Notes: generated by a model not told the origin, from the letters alone. A stretch of DNA of 64,000 nucleotides from Neopusillimonas aromaticivorans (GCF_030344915.1 NZ_CP128233.1:1922001-1986000), one strand, 5' to 3'; shown: positions 32,020 through 41,037, counted from the stretch's first letter. Numbers and translations are program-made.

Positions 32020-32751
32020 TTAGCGTCGCAGGGTGCGTCGCCCGGTCAGCAATTGTGTCAGCGTATTCACGCGTAAATTGACGTAGCTGTCGCGCCCGCT
32101 GTGCAGCGCAGAAAATGGTGTGCCCGGATGAAACACATGCACTGTGCGCAGACCTGTCTGGCGCGCACTTTTCAGGTTCTTGAGCGTATCTTCGACCAGG
32201 ATGACCCGGCTGGCAGGCGTGCCCAGCCGTGCCAGCACTTGCCGCATCAGGGCTCTGGATGGCTTGGGTCGGATCCGGCCTTGCAATTGCATATGATCGA
32301 TCGACCAGATCATGTCGAACCAGGGCAGAATGTTCAGGGCGTGCAAAACCTGGCGGGCATAGTCGTGCGGTGCATTGGTCAACAGAATCTTGCGCCCGGG
32401 TAACTGCGCGAATTTTCGGGCCAGGCCGCGTTCCGAGTGCACCAGCGGGCATGCATCGAAATCGTGGCTCAGGCGCAAGAACTCATCGGCATCAACGCCG
32501 TGATGCTTGACCAGGCCAATGACGGTTGCCCCATACTGTTTCCAGTAGGCCGCACGCAGTTCATTGGCACGGTCGATTTCGACGCCCAGACATTGCGCAA
32601 CGGCATGCGTCATTTTGCTGTCGATTACTTTGAAAATAGAGCGCGAGCTGTCGTGCAGGGTATTGTCGAGATCGAACAGCCAGACAGGGGCGTCTTGGGC
32701 GTAGGCCCGCCGTGCCCGGTGGGCGGGCAGACGGGTATGCAATGACCGCAC
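32020..32751 (-). CDS. HAD-superfamily pyrimidine 5'-nucleotidase-like phosphatase
   Basis: 243 residues. HAD motif I is WLFDLDNTLHD with both catalytic Asp residues, motif II is KILLTNAP, and motifs III/IV are RPKPSRALMRQ and VILVEDTLKNLKSA. The layout resembles SDT1/PHM8-type pyrimidine 5'-nucleotidases, which hydrolyse nucleoside monophosphates or phosphorylated by-products. It follows argB after 2 bases on the same strand and meets the ThiF-like gene tail to tail. The substrate is not known from sequence. The frame is intact. Confidence 0.82.
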   Translation of the reverse strand: MRSLHTRLPAHRARRAYAQDAPVWLFDLDNTLHDSSRSIFKVIDSKMTHAVAQCLGVEIDRANELRAAYWKQYGATVIGLVKHHGVDADEFLRLSHDFDACPLVHSERGLARKFAQLPGRKILLTNAPHDYARQVLHALNILPWFDMIWSIDHMQLQGRIRPKPSRALMRQVLARLGTPASRVILVEDTLKNLKSARQTGLRTVHVFHPGTPFSALHSGRDSYVNLRVNTLTQLLTGRRTLRR

Positions 32752-32753
32752 GC

Positions 32754-33650
32754 TTAGTGCGCGCTGATCATGGTGCCGACGCCGCGGTCGGTCAGGATTT
32801 CAAGCAGCAGGCAGTGCGGCACCCGGCCATCAACGACGTGAACCGAGTTGACCCCGTTGCGTGCGGCATCGAGCGCCGATGAAATTTTCGGCAGCATGCC
32901 GCCGGAAATGGTGCCGTCGGCAAACAGTTCGTCGATGGTTCGCGCAGACAGATGCCGCAGTAACTGACCTTGTTTGTCGAGTACGCCCGGTGTGTTCGTG
33001 AGCATGACAAGCTTTTCGGCACCCAGCACTTCGGCCATTTTGCCTGCCACCAGGTCGGCGTTGATGTTGTAGGCGCGGCCATCTTCACCGTAACCAATTG
33101 ATGAAATGACCGGAATGAACTGATCGTCTTGCAGAGCCTTGACCACTGCCGGCTCGATACGGGTGATGTCGCCCACGAAACCGATGTCGATCATTTCACC
33201 GGGTTTGTCTTTGTTGGGTACCAGCTTTTTATGGGCCTGAATCAGGCAGCCGTCTTTGCCGGTAAGGCCAACCGCCTTGCCACCGGCCTCGTTGATCATC
33301 ATGACGATATCTTGCTGGACTTGCCCGCCCAGCACCCATTCGACCACTTCCATGGTTTCGGCATCGGTGACTCGCATGCCCTGAATGAATTCGCCTTCTT
33401 TGCCTACCCGTTTGAGTGCCTCGTTGATTTGCGGCCCGCCGCCGTGAACCACGACGGGATTCAGGCCGACCAGTTTGAGCAGCACGACATCGTGTGCAAA
33501 ACTGCGTTGCAGCGCTTCTTCGGTCATGGCGTTGCCGCCGTACTTGACGACAACGGTTTTGCCATGAAAGCGACGGATGTACGGTAGTGCCTCGGACAGG
33601 ACAGCCGCTTTGATTTCAGAGGAATAGATAGGGGAGTCGGTAGAGGTCAT
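32754..33650 (-). CDS. argB: acetylglutamate kinase
   Basis: Second step of arginine synthesis: phosphorylates N-acetylglutamate. The family motifs VVKYGGNAM, VGLNPVVVHGGGPQINEAL, GLTGKDG, PVISSIGYGEDGRAYNINAD and GGMLPKISSALDAARNGV are all visible. It has 298 residues, typical of the non-ArgA-fused type. It lies first in a two-gene unit with the HAD phosphatase. The frame is intact. Confidence 0.97.
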   Translation of the reverse strand: MTSTDSPIYSSEIKAAVLSEALPYIRRFHGKTVVVKYGGNAMTEEALQRSFAHDVVLLKLVGLNPVVVHGGGPQINEALKRVGKEGEFIQGMRVTDAETMEVVEWVLGGQVQQDIVMMINEAGGKAVGLTGKDGCLIQAHKKLVPNKDKPGEMIDIGFVGDITRIEPAVVKALQDDQFIPVISSIGYGEDGRAYNINADLVAGKMAEVLGAEKLVMLTNTPGVLDKQGQLLRHLSARTIDELFADGTISGGMLPKISSALDAARNGVNSVHVVDGRVPHCLLLEILTDRGVGTMISAH

Positions 33651-33677
33651 GGGATAGTGGAGGCAAGGGTTTGCAGG

Positions 33678-34172
33678 TTAACCGGCCAGCGCGCGCTGTA
33701 CCGTTTTGACGAACTCGTCTTTGTCGTAGTTGCCCAGGTAGCGTTTGACGATATTGCCTTGCTTGTCGAGCAGGAAGCCGGTGGGTGTGAGCTGGATATC
33801 GCCAAATGCCTTTGCGATGCTGCCGTCGGCGTCGTAAACCACCGTAAAGGGCAGTTCGCGGGTTTGTGTGAAATTACGGACAAAGTCAATGTTGTCGCGT
33901 TGCAGTGCCACGGCAATGACCTCGTACCCTTGCGACGCCAATGCCTTGTAGGTTTCGGTCATGTCGGGCATTTGTTTGATGCAGGTGACGCAGTCGGTTG
34001 TCCAGAACTTGACCAGGACGACCTTGTTTTCAAGGTCGGCGGTGGAAAAGGTTTTGTCTTGCAGCGATGTAAAGCTGACGTTGGGTGCTGAGCGGGATGG
34101 GCTGCCAAGCTGCCAGGCAAGCAGCCCGACCGCCACGACAGCGGCAATGACGATCAGTTTAAGTTTACTCAT
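33678..34172 (-). CDS. TlpA-like membrane-anchored thioredoxin-fold protein
   Basis: 164 residues with an N-terminal signal/anchor (LKLIVIAAVVAVGLLAWQLG) and a periplasmic AhpC/TSA-Redoxin fold. The active site is CVTC inside VKFWTTDCVTCIKQMPDM; the usual Trp before the first Cys is an Asp here. The downstream GFLLDKQGNIVKRYLG strand and cis-Pro region are typical of TlpA/ResA-type disulfide reductases. It overlaps the BON lipoprotein gene by 4 bases (ATGA). Substrate is unknown. The frame is intact. Confidence 0.87.
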   Translation of the reverse strand: MSKLKLIVIAAVVAVGLLAWQLGSPSRSAPNVSFTSLQDKTFSTADLENKVVLVKFWTTDCVTCIKQMPDMTETYKALASQGYEVIAVALQRDNIDFVRNFTQTRELPFTVVYDADGSIAKAFGDIQLTPTGFLLDKQGNIVKRYLGNYDKDEFVKTVQRALAG

Positions 34173-34888
34173 TGGACGGGCATAACCTGTGTATCGGGGG
34201 CACCGGTGCTGGCTGGCGCCGAGGGTTGGACAGTGGTGACCGGGGCCGGGGTTGTGCCCGCAGGCGAACCGCCGACAGGGTCGGTGATGAGGGTTTCACG
34301 AGCCACGATCTGGAACAGCTTGACGGCCTCGTTGACACCATTGACGCCGGCAGCAACCCGGGCAGCCATGTTGCCCTCGGTTTCAGTCACCTTGCCTTGC
34401 AGGTAAACGGCCCCTCGCTCGGTGGTGACGACGATCGTGCGTGCGGGGACGTCTTTGGCATTGATCAGGGCCGTGCGTACTTTGGTCGTGATCCAGGTGT
34501 CGTTGGTGCGCACGCTGAGTGGGGTAATTTCACCAACGCGCAGGCGGTTGATGACTTCTTTGACGTTTTCGATTTTTCCGGCGGCATCGGCGGCTGCGGC
34601 CTTGTCTTGTTCTGAAGGGACATCGCCCAGCAGCAGGACCCGTCCGGCATACGACACGGCGATGACCCGGGCCTTGTCGGTGAACAGACGCCGCATTTCA
34701 GCGCCGATTTTCATTTCGATGGACTGGTCTTCGACTTGCTCGCCAGCGGTGCGGCGATCGGCGGCTACAGCCGCAGTTGTGGCGGCTCCGCCAACCAGCA
34801 GTACGCCGCACCCCGACAGCAGGGTGCCCAGCGCCAGCATGATAACCAGGCAGGTTTGTCGGGAAAATCGTGAAAAGGTCAAGGGCAT
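34169..34888 (-). CDS. dolP: BON-domain outer-membrane lipoprotein (DolP/YraP-like)
   Basis: 239-residue lipoprotein: signal peptide with lipobox LLSGC, lipidated Cys27, then two BON domains (about 60-130 and 135-200: DKARVIAVSYAGRVLLLGDV and RTIVVTTERGAVYLQGKVTE), ending in a Pro/Thr/Ala-rich tail. DolP binds anionic phospholipids and supports outer-membrane integrity. Start at 34888 (MPLTFSRF), which overlaps the SIS gene stop by 1 base. The order rsmI/yraN-SIS-BON matches the E. coli rsmI-lpoA-yraN-diaA-dolP region, which supports the name. The frame is intact. Confidence 0.88.
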   Translation of the reverse strand: MPLTFSRFSRQTCLVIMLALGTLLSGCGVLLVGGAATTAAVAADRRTAGEQVEDQSIEMKIGAEMRRLFTDKARVIAVSYAGRVLLLGDVPSEQDKAAAADAAGKIENVKEVINRLRVGEITPLSVRTNDTWITTKVRTALINAKDVPARTIVVTTERGAVYLQGKVTETEGNMAARVAAGVNGVNEAVKLFQIVARETLITDPVGGSPAGTTPAPVTTVQPSAPASTGAPDTQVMPVQ

Positions 34889-35481
34889 TAGAGCGAGTCT
34901 CCGAGAAGCAGGGCGTCGATGCCGTCGCACAGGGCATGCAACAAGACAATGTGGACTTCCTGAATACGCATGGTGCGATCGTGAGGGACGCACAGGTGGA
35001 TATCCGTTTCGGCCAGAACGTCATTGAAAGTACCGCCCCCTTTGCCGGAAAGGGCGATGACCGTCATTTCGCGATCATGTGCTGCTTCGATGGACCGCAG
35101 AACATTCGGAGAGTTCCCGCTGGTGCTGATGGCGACCAGAATATCGCCAGGCTGCCCCAGGGCCATGACCTGTCGCTCGAAGATGTGGTCGTAGCCGTAG
35201 TCGTTTGCGACGGCGGTGAGGATGGAGGTGTCGGTATTGAGGGCAATACCGGCCAGCGGCAGGCGGTCGCGCTCAAACCGTCCGACCAGTTCGGCGATGA
35301 AATGCTGGGCATCGGCGGCTGAGCCGCCATTGCCACACGCCAGAATTTTGTTGTTGTTGGCCAGGGCGGCAAACAGCTGATCGACAGCCGCCGCCAGTGG
35401 TTCTGCCAGCATTTGACCACTGGCTTTGAAGGTGTCGATGGCGTCGTCGAAATGTGACGACATGCGAGAGGTCATATCCAT
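34888..35481 (-). CDS. SIS-domain protein, phosphoheptose isomerase / DiaA type
   Basis: 197 residues with one SIS domain: NNKILACGNGGSAADAQHFI, TDTSILTAVANDYGYDHIFE, ISTSGNSPNVLRSIEAA and TFNDVLAETDIHLCVP. GmhA (sedoheptulose 7-phosphate isomerase for LPS heptose) and DiaA (DnaA-binding initiation factor) share this fold. Location next to yraN and the BON lipoprotein favours DiaA, while rfaE2 elsewhere in the window shows that heptose is made. The sequence alone does not decide. The frame is intact. Confidence 0.88.
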   Translation of the reverse strand: MDMTSRMSSHFDDAIDTFKASGQMLAEPLAAAVDQLFAALANNNKILACGNGGSAADAQHFIAELVGRFERDRLPLAGIALNTDTSILTAVANDYGYDHIFERQVMALGQPGDILVAISTSGNSPNVLRSIEAAHDREMTVIALSGKGGGTFNDVLAETDIHLCVPHDRTMRIQEVHIVLLHALCDGIDALLLGDSL

Positions 35482-35547
35482 GGCCGTATTATCTCATGAG
35501 CGCTGTAAATCGAGGTCAGGTAATGTAACGTTTTCTGGCACAGATGT

Positions 35548-36030
35548 TCAGCAGCTGAAGGCGCCACGCAGCCAGTTCAGGCCGTCGGGTTCGATGGTAA
35601 TGACATCAAACCGGCAGGGTGGGGTGCGGGTTGCATAGAACTGTCGTGACAGGGCCGGCAGGAAAAAACGTGCGCTGCGAATCATGCGCCGTTGCTTATC
35701 CCGGTTTACACTGGCGGCCGCACCGCCAAAGCCAGCCTGGTTGCGATACTTCACCTCGACAAAAACCAATGTGCCCCGGTCGTTTGCGACCAGGTCAATT
35801 TCGCCCTGCCGGCAGCGCAGGTTTTGCATCAGAATGTGCAGACCGTGTCGCACCAGATGGGCGGCGGCCCTGGCTTCTGCCTCAAAGCCGGTTTTTTGCG
35901 AGGGTGAATACGCAGGTGATACGTCGTCAGCCAGTACTTGTTTGGCAGCCGGACGACGTTTGCGGCGTTTCAGTGCCTTGGCCTGGGCGGCCCGGGCAAG
36001 TTCAAATACAGTCAGTTCGGGGTCAGTCAT
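35548..36030 (-). CDS. yraN: YraN/UPF0102 family nuclease-like protein
   Basis: 160 residues. The UPF0102 core has GFEAEARAAAHLVRHGLHIL, the nuclease-like motif CRQGEIDLVANDRGTLVFVE with V-K-Y following, and KQRRMIRSARFFL. An N-terminal basic extension (about 30 residues) precedes the domain. The E-x-D-x(n)-E-x-K pattern suggests a Holliday-junction-resolvase-like fold, but activity is unproven. It is divergent from rsmI with 32 bases between start codons. The frame is intact. Confidence 0.93.
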   Translation of the reverse strand: MTDPELTVFELARAAQAKALKRRKRRPAAKQVLADDVSPAYSPSQKTGFEAEARAAAHLVRHGLHILMQNLRCRQGEIDLVANDRGTLVFVEVKYRNQAGFGGAAASVNRDKQRRMIRSARFFLPALSRQFYATRTPPCRFDVITIEPDGLNWLRGAFSC

Positions 36031-36062
36031 CAGGGCGCCGGATGCAGTTCAACAGGTTAAGT

Positions 36063-36995
36063 ATGCTTGAAAAATCCGATGTGCAGACCTCCGAAGGGTC
36101 ATGGAAACGTCTCACCGAGCGCGTCGAGGCCCAGGACTGGCCGGCCGGCGCGTTGTATGTTGTGGCAACACCCATTGGCAATCTGGCGGATCTGTCATTG
36201 CGTGCCTTGCATACGTTGTCGCGGTGTGACGTGATTGCTGCGGAAGATACCCGTTCCAGTCGTCAGCTGCTGGATGCCTGGGGCATCACGACGCCCCTGG
36301 TTGCCGCGCATCGCCATAACGAAGCGCAAGCCGGGCAGGCCATCATCGAGCGACTGCAGGCCGGGCAGCGGGTTGGCCTGATTTCAGATGCCGGGGCGCC
36401 GGGGGTCAGTGACCCGGGGGCGCGTATTGTGCGCGCGTGCCAGCAGGCCGGATGCCGGGTTATCCCCATTCCGGGTGCAAGCGCTGTGCTGGCCGCGCTG
36501 ATGGCCAGCGGTGCAACGTCCGATGAGAACCCTGCGTTTGTATTTGCGGGGTTCATGCCATCCAAGGCGATGGCGCGCCGGAAGTGGTTGCAACAGTGGT
36601 GTGCCATGCCGGCTCCGGTGGTGATGTTCGAGTCACCGCATCGGGTGCGTGTTGCTCTGGCCGATGTGCTTGAGGTGTGCGGCCCGAACCGGCAGGTAAC
36701 CATTGCGCGCGAGTTGACCAAGCGTTTTGAGCAGGTGGTCACGATGTCGCTGTCAGGCGTTGAGGCGTGGTTTGCGACTGACAGCCATCATGAGCAGGGC
36801 GAATTTGTGTTGATAGTGCATGCTGCACCGCAGCGTGAAGTTGGGGTCATCGATGCGGATACGTTGGCCCTGCTGGATATTCTGCTGGAAACAGTCAGTG
36901 TGCGCGATGCCGTCAAGGTGGTCACGCGTGTCAGTGGCTTGCCGCGCGACACTGTTTACAAACTGGCCCTTGAACGCCAACCTGCCGCCAGCTGA
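36063..36995 (+). CDS. rsmI: 16S rRNA (cytidine-1402-2'-O)-methyltransferase RsmI
   Basis: Tetrapyrrole-methylase-fold enzyme that 2'-O-methylates C1402 of 16S rRNA. Motifs: GALYVVATPIGNLADLSLRA, AEDTRSSRQLLDAWGI, RVGLISDAGAPGVSDPGARI, CRVIPIPGASAVLAALMASG, ESPHRVRVALADVLEV. It has 310 residues from ATG 36063. An uninterrupted frame continues far upstream, but it runs over yraN on the other strand and is not part of the gene. The C-terminal domain (RDAVKVVTRVSGLPRDTVY) is normal. The frame is intact. Confidence 0.96.
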   Translation: MLEKSDVQTSEGSWKRLTERVEAQDWPAGALYVVATPIGNLADLSLRALHTLSRCDVIAAEDTRSSRQLLDAWGITTPLVAAHRHNEAQAGQAIIERLQAGQRVGLISDAGAPGVSDPGARIVRACQQAGCRVIPIPGASAVLAALMASGATSDENPAFVFAGFMPSKAMARRKWLQQWCAMPAPVVMFESPHRVRVALADVLEVCGPNRQVTIARELTKRFEQVVTMSLSGVEAWFATDSHHEQGEFVLIVHAAPQREVGVIDADTLALLDILLETVSVRDAVKVVTRVSGLPRDTVYKLALERQPAAS

Positions 36996-37097
36996 TTGTT
37001 GTGCATTTGGCTTGTGCCGGTTGTGTTTTGCTGTTTTTCATAGGGCATAAGCCCTTTTCAACTGTAGTTCACTTGATTTTGATAGGAGTAGTTTCAC

Positions 37098-37700
37098 GTG
37101 ACCAAGCTTGCATTTCTTGAGTCGGCCGCCAAGCGTCGCAGTCAGTACGCATTGGGTAAAGCGTCACCACTGTCGCAGGACGAGGTGACCCAACTGATTC
37201 AGCACGCCGTTCGGCACAGCCCGTCGGCGTTCAATTCGCAGAGTTCCCGCGTCGTGATCCTGTACGGTGCCCAAAGCGAAAAATTCTGGGATATCGTCAA
37301 GGAAGAATTGCGCAAAATCGTGCCAGCCGACAAGTTCGAGTCAACCGACAAGCGTTTGTCCAGTTTTGCGGCAGGGGTCGGTACGGTCTTGTTCTATGAA
37401 GACCAGGATGTCGTCAAAGAGTTGCAGGAAAAATTCGCTATCTATGCGGAAAATTTCCCGATCTGGTCTGAACAGTCGAGCGGCATGGCTCAGTATGCTG
37501 TCTGGACGGCGCTTGCCGATGCCGGCATCGGCGCCAGTCTGCAGCATTACAACCCGGTAGCCGACGCCGCTGTAACCGCTGAGTGGGGTCTCCCGTCCCA
37601 GTGGAAGCTGCGTGCGCAGATGCCGTTTGGCTCCAATGAAGGTCCGGTCAAAGAAGCGTCTTTCATTGACGACGCCCAACGCTTCCGCGTCTTCGGTTAA
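37098..37700 (+). CDS. nitroreductase-family oxidoreductase (YdgI/HBN-type)
   Basis: 200 residues, FMN-dependent nitroreductase fold. N-terminal ESAAKRRSQYALGKASPL and the FMN-binding RHSPSAFNSQSSRVVILYGA motif; later GMAQYAVWTALADAGIGASL and QMPFGSNEGP. Start is GTG 37098 behind an AGGAG ribosome site at about 37085-37089. Related proteins reduce nitro compounds or quinones; the natural substrate is not known. It is a single-gene unit, convergent with rlpA. The frame is intact. Confidence 0.88.
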   Translation: MTKLAFLESAAKRRSQYALGKASPLSQDEVTQLIQHAVRHSPSAFNSQSSRVVILYGAQSEKFWDIVKEELRKIVPADKFESTDKRLSSFAAGVGTVLFYEDQDVVKELQEKFAIYAENFPIWSEQSSGMAQYAVWTALADAGIGASLQHYNPVADAAVTAEWGLPSQWKLRAQMPFGSNEGPVKEASFIDDAQRFRVFG

Positions 37701-37726
37701 TTTCGGGCGGTTTCTTGAGCCTCGCC

Positions 37727-38769
37727 TTAGCGTGACGCGATGGCGGGGTTCATGCCGATAAGGTCGTACAGCCGCACCGCAGCATTTACAGCGTGTGTGC
37801 GGTCGATGTAAGGCCCCAGTTGTACCCGGTACAGGTTGGCCGCCAGGCTGACGTGTACCGTATTATTTTCATGGCCGGCAATAAGCGTGTTGAGTTTCTG
37901 GGCCAGTGCCAGCGCGTTATCTTCGCTGCCAAAAGCACCAAACTGCAGATAGAAGCCAGCCCCCGCAGCGGGCACAGCCGGCATGTCTGTTACCCTTGAT
38001 GAATCACCCGATGCCGGTACCGCAGACAGAGTGTCTGCCGCTTCGTCGTTTGCGTTTGCCATGGTCGTCAGTTCGATGGCGGCCAGTGCATCGGGCACGA
38101 TGGGTGTCATGACGGGTTCAGTGTCATTGATCAATGAGGCGCGTGCGACATCAACCGTGCTGGCGACCGGTATAACCGGTGCTTGAGCAACGGTTGCTGA
38201 TGTTCCCGGTGAGTTCCAGGAGCCCCTGGAAATATCGGTGTGCGTGATAGCCTCGACAATGACCTTGCCGCTGCCAGGGCCAATCAGGCCCAGTTTGGCC
38301 GCAGCCACATAGGACAGGTCGATGATGCGCCCGGGGTGAAACGGCCCCCGGTCGTTGATGCGAACCACAATGGTGCGGCCGGTTGCTGGCCGTGTCACTT
38401 TGGCATAGCTTGGAATCGGCAGGGTGGGGTGAGCGGCTGTCATGGCGTACATGTCGTAAATTTCGCCGTTGGCCGTTTTGTTGCCATGAAACTGGCGGCC
38501 GTACCATGATGCAATGCCCTCTTCCCGGAACGGAACGTTGCCGCTGATGGGAACGTAACGTCGGCCAAAAACGCTGTAGGGCCGAAAGTTGGCCGGGGCA
38601 TAGGCTTCTATGCGGGGGATGGCATTGGGGATGGCATTGATGTCGGGCGCCCCGCTGCCCGGGCCATCATTCTGGTAATAGCCCCTGACCGTTTGCCCGA
38701 TGACGAGCAGCCCGCCAGTACGGCCAGCAGAAGTATCAGGCAAAAGTAAAGGGCGCTTCGTGCATGCAT
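37727..38769 (-). CDS. rlpA: RlpA-like septal lipoprotein with SPOR domain, one frameshift
   Basis: About 347 residues after repair. A lipoprotein signal (FCLILLLAVLAGC, lipidated Cys about 19) is followed by a double-psi beta-barrel (GIASWYGRQFHGNKTANGE, VVRINDRGPFHPGRIIDLS) and a C-terminal SPOR domain (AGFYLQFGAFGSEDNALALA ... LYRVQLGPYIDR) that binds denuded septal peptidoglycan. RlpA is a lytic transglycosylase in Pseudomonas. One G on the coding strand is missing in the run 38682-38685, between GKRSG and YYQNDG. The start at 38769 overlaps the rapZ 3' end by 34 bases; a downstream start would lose the lipobox. Confidence 0.85.
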
Positions 38770-39638
38770 AAGGCTTCAGTCTGGGACAGGCAGGTTTCTG
38801 TGTCGGACGAGAAGGGGGAGTGGTCGGAAAAACGACGGGCCAGTTGCTCGACCACGTAAACCGAGCGATGCTGGCCGCCGGTACAGCCAATGGCTATTGT
38901 CAGGTAATTACGGGTGTCTTGTAAATACAGGGGCAGCCAGCGGCGTACGAAGCTGCTGATGTCTTCCACCATGTTTTCAACGCTGCCAAATTGCCCCAGC
39001 CATTGGGCAACCGGCTCATCGCGGCCGGTCAGGGCTCGCAAATCGCGATCGTAGTGCGGATTGGGCAGGCAGCGAACGTCGAAGATAAGGTCGGCATCTC
39101 CGGGCACGCCACGTTTGTAGGCGAATGATTCGAATGTCAGGACCACATCGGCCCTTCCGGCCTGGGTCAGTTCACGCATCCAGGCCCGCAGTTGTCCGGG
39201 TGTCAGGTCGGAGGTGTCGATGACGTGCTCTTGTTCGCGCAGGGACGCGAGCATGTCACGTTCGGTATGAATGCATTCGAGCAGCGAGGGCGAATGGCCT
39301 TTTTGTTGCAGGCGGTCAGTGAGCGGGTGGCGTCGACGCGACTCGGAGTAGCGCTGCATCAGGGTGTGATCGCTGGCATCGAGGAAGACGACCTTGAGCT
39401 CAACCCCTTGCGCCCGCAGCCCGGTAACGATGTCTGGCAAAGTGGCCAGCTCGCCGGGAGAGCGTACGTCGATGGCGATCGCGACCCGTTCAAGGTGTTC
39501 GTCCCGTACGGTGGCAATGAATTCGTGGAGGAATTTGACCGGAAGGTTGTCGACGCAGGTGTATCCGGAATCTTCGAGCAACCTTAATGCGACAGATTTT
39601 CCGGAGCCGGATATGCCGGTGATGATGACAATTTTCAT
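38736..39638 (-). CDS. rapZ: RNase adapter protein RapZ (nucleotide-binding)
   Basis: 300 residues. Walker A motif GISGSGKSVALRLLEDSGY is near the N-terminus, Walker B-like VAIAIDVRSPGEL follows, and the C-terminal domain carries FLPLYL-like RRWLPLYLQDTRNYLTIAIG and the GCTGGQHRSVYVVEQLA motif. In E. coli RapZ senses glucosamine-6-phosphate or its precursor and presents GlmZ RNA to RNase E. It starts in a 4-base overlap with hprK, part of the regulatory cluster hpf-ptsN-hprK-rapZ. The frame is intact. Confidence 0.95.
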   Translation of the reverse strand: MKIVIITGISGSGKSVALRLLEDSGYTCVDNLPVKFLHEFIATVRDEHLERVAIAIDVRSPGELATLPDIVTGLRAQGVELKVVFLDASDHTLMQRYSESRRRHPLTDRLQQKGHSPSLLECIHTERDMLASLREQEHVIDTSDLTPGQLRAWMRELTQAGRADVVLTFESFAYKRGVPGDADLIFDVRCLPNPHYDRDLRALTGRDEPVAQWLGQFGSVENMVEDISSFVRRWLPLYLQDTRNYLTIAIGCTGGQHRSVYVVEQLARRFSDHSPFSSDTETCLSQTEALCMHEAPFTFA

Positions 39639-40570
39639 GGCTGCTCGGGACGGCTGCTTTCCATGATGGCCAGCGCCTGTCGTTCGATAAATTCTCCCAT
39701 GGTGTCAATGCCCCTGAGGGACAAAATGGTATTGCGCACGGCGGCCTCGACAAGTACGGCGAGATTGCGCCCTGCTGCAACCTGCAGCATGACACGGCGG
39801 ATTGGCGTTTCGAGGATATCCTGGGTCAGGTCTTGTACCGGAAGGCGTTCGAACGCGTCAGCGTTGGAGCGCATGAGCTGAACGATCAGTTTGAGGCGCA
39901 TTTTGCGACGTACCGAGGTTTCACCAAATATGGTGCGGATATCAAGCAGGCCCAGCCCGCGTACTTCAAGCAGGTTTTGCAGCAGGGGCGGGCAGTGACC
40001 TTCAATGATGCCCGGCGCTGTGCGGGACAGTTCGACCGCGTCATCGGCAACCAGCCCGTGTCCACGCGAAATCAGTTCGAGCGCCAGTTCGCTTTTACCC
40101 AAACCGGATTCGCCGGTGATCAGTACGCCCAGCCCAAGTACATCCATAAAAACACCGTGTACTGTGGTGGTGGGCGCAAGCCGCTTGCCCAGGTAGATGC
40201 GTAGCAAGTCGATGAGCTTTGCCGCTTCAATGGGGGTCGAGAGCAGGGGCACTTGCTGTGCGTTGCAAAAATCGCGCAGATCTTCGGGAGCCTCGAGGTT
40301 TTCAGCCAGCAAAATGGCCGGTACACCGCCGGTGACCAGGTCTTCGAGGTGATGCAACCGTCGTTTGGGTTCGAAACGCATGTAGTACAGCAGTTCGGCC
40401 TTGCCGAATACCTGAATGCGTGACGGGTGGATGAGGTTGAGGTGACCCACCAGATCGGCCCCTGCCATACCGATGTCGGGAACGACGCGGTGGGCGGCCC
40501 CCAGACCGGCAACCCAGGTGAACGGGATTCTTTCGGCGTTATCGCTGACGAGTTCCTGGACAGTGAGCAT
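39635..40570 (-). CDS. hprK: HPr kinase/phosphorylase
   Basis: Bifunctional enzyme that phosphorylates Ser46 of HPr and removes the phosphate. The N-terminal domain spans about 1-130. The catalytic domain has HGVFMDVLGLGVLITGESGL then GKSELALELISRGHGLVADD (Walker A and the active His/Asp), and the K3 loop EVRGLGLLDIRTIFGE. It has 311 residues. In betaproteobacteria HprK with PtsN and RapZ belongs to a regulatory, not sugar-transporting, PTS. It lies 8 bases after ptsN. The frame is intact. Confidence 0.96.
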   Translation of the reverse strand: MLTVQELVSDNAERIPFTWVAGLGAAHRVVPDIGMAGADLVGHLNLIHPSRIQVFGKAELLYYMRFEPKRRLHHLEDLVTGGVPAILLAENLEAPEDLRDFCNAQQVPLLSTPIEAAKLIDLLRIYLGKRLAPTTTVHGVFMDVLGLGVLITGESGLGKSELALELISRGHGLVADDAVELSRTAPGIIEGHCPPLLQNLLEVRGLGLLDIRTIFGETSVRRKMRLKLIVQLMRSNADAFERLPVQDLTQDILETPIRRVMLQVAAGRNLAVLVEAAVRNTILSLRGIDTMGEFIERQALAIMESSRPEQP

Positions 40571-40578
40571 GTGGTGCC

Positions 40579-41037
40579 TTATGACGCGGAGCCTGAGGTG
40601 AGCAATGCGTGGATGACGGCAGGGTCTTTTTCGGACAACAGCTGTTCGCGCAGACTTTCGTTCGATGCCATGCGGGCGATTTCCGACAGAAGGTCAAGGT
40701 GCATTTGCGTTGCGGCTTCGGGGACCAGAAGTACAAACAGCAGGCTGGCCTGACGTCCATCGTTGGGGTCAAACCGCACAGGTTCAGCCAGACGGAAAAA
40801 CGCAATGGCGGGTTCTTTGAGGCCCTTGATGCGGCCGTGTGGCACAGCAATAAGGTGACCGAGTGCGGTGGAGCCCAGACGCTCGCGCCCCATGAGGCTC
40901 TGGAAAACCGCTGTACGGGCGATGCCGTGATGGTTTTCAAAGAGCAGGGCAGCTTGTTCGAAGGCCCGCTTTTTGCTGGTGGCCTCGAGATCCAGCACGA
41001 TGTTTTGCAGAGGCAGGATGCGCGACATTAAGTTCAT
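40579..41037 (-). CDS. ptsN: PTS IIA-like nitrogen-regulatory protein PtsN
   Basis: EIIA-Ntr phosphocarrier, 152 residues from the ATG at 41037 (MNLMSRILP); a start 9 bases later is possible. The phosphorylated His lies in ALGHLIAVPHGRIKGLKEPA. Other family motifs are KKRAFEQAALLFENHHGI, VFQSLMGRERLGSTALG and LLFVLLVPEAATQMHLDLLS. It controls potassium transport and stress in relatives. Genes hpf (upstream) and hprK-rapZ (downstream) complete the conserved cluster. The frame is intact. Confidence 0.95.
   Translation of the reverse strand: MNLMSRILPLQNIVLDLEATSKKRAFEQAALLFENHHGIARTAVFQSLMGRERLGSTALGHLIAVPHGRIKGLKEPAIAFFRLAEPVRFDPNDGRQASLLFVLLVPEAATQMHLDLLSEIARMASNESLREQLLSEKDPAVIHALLTSGSAS

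Noticed and set aside
35619..36062. In-frame upstream extension of rsmI by about 148 codons
   Set aside because: It overlaps yraN on the other strand and has no RsmI homology; the family N-terminus fits ATG 36063.
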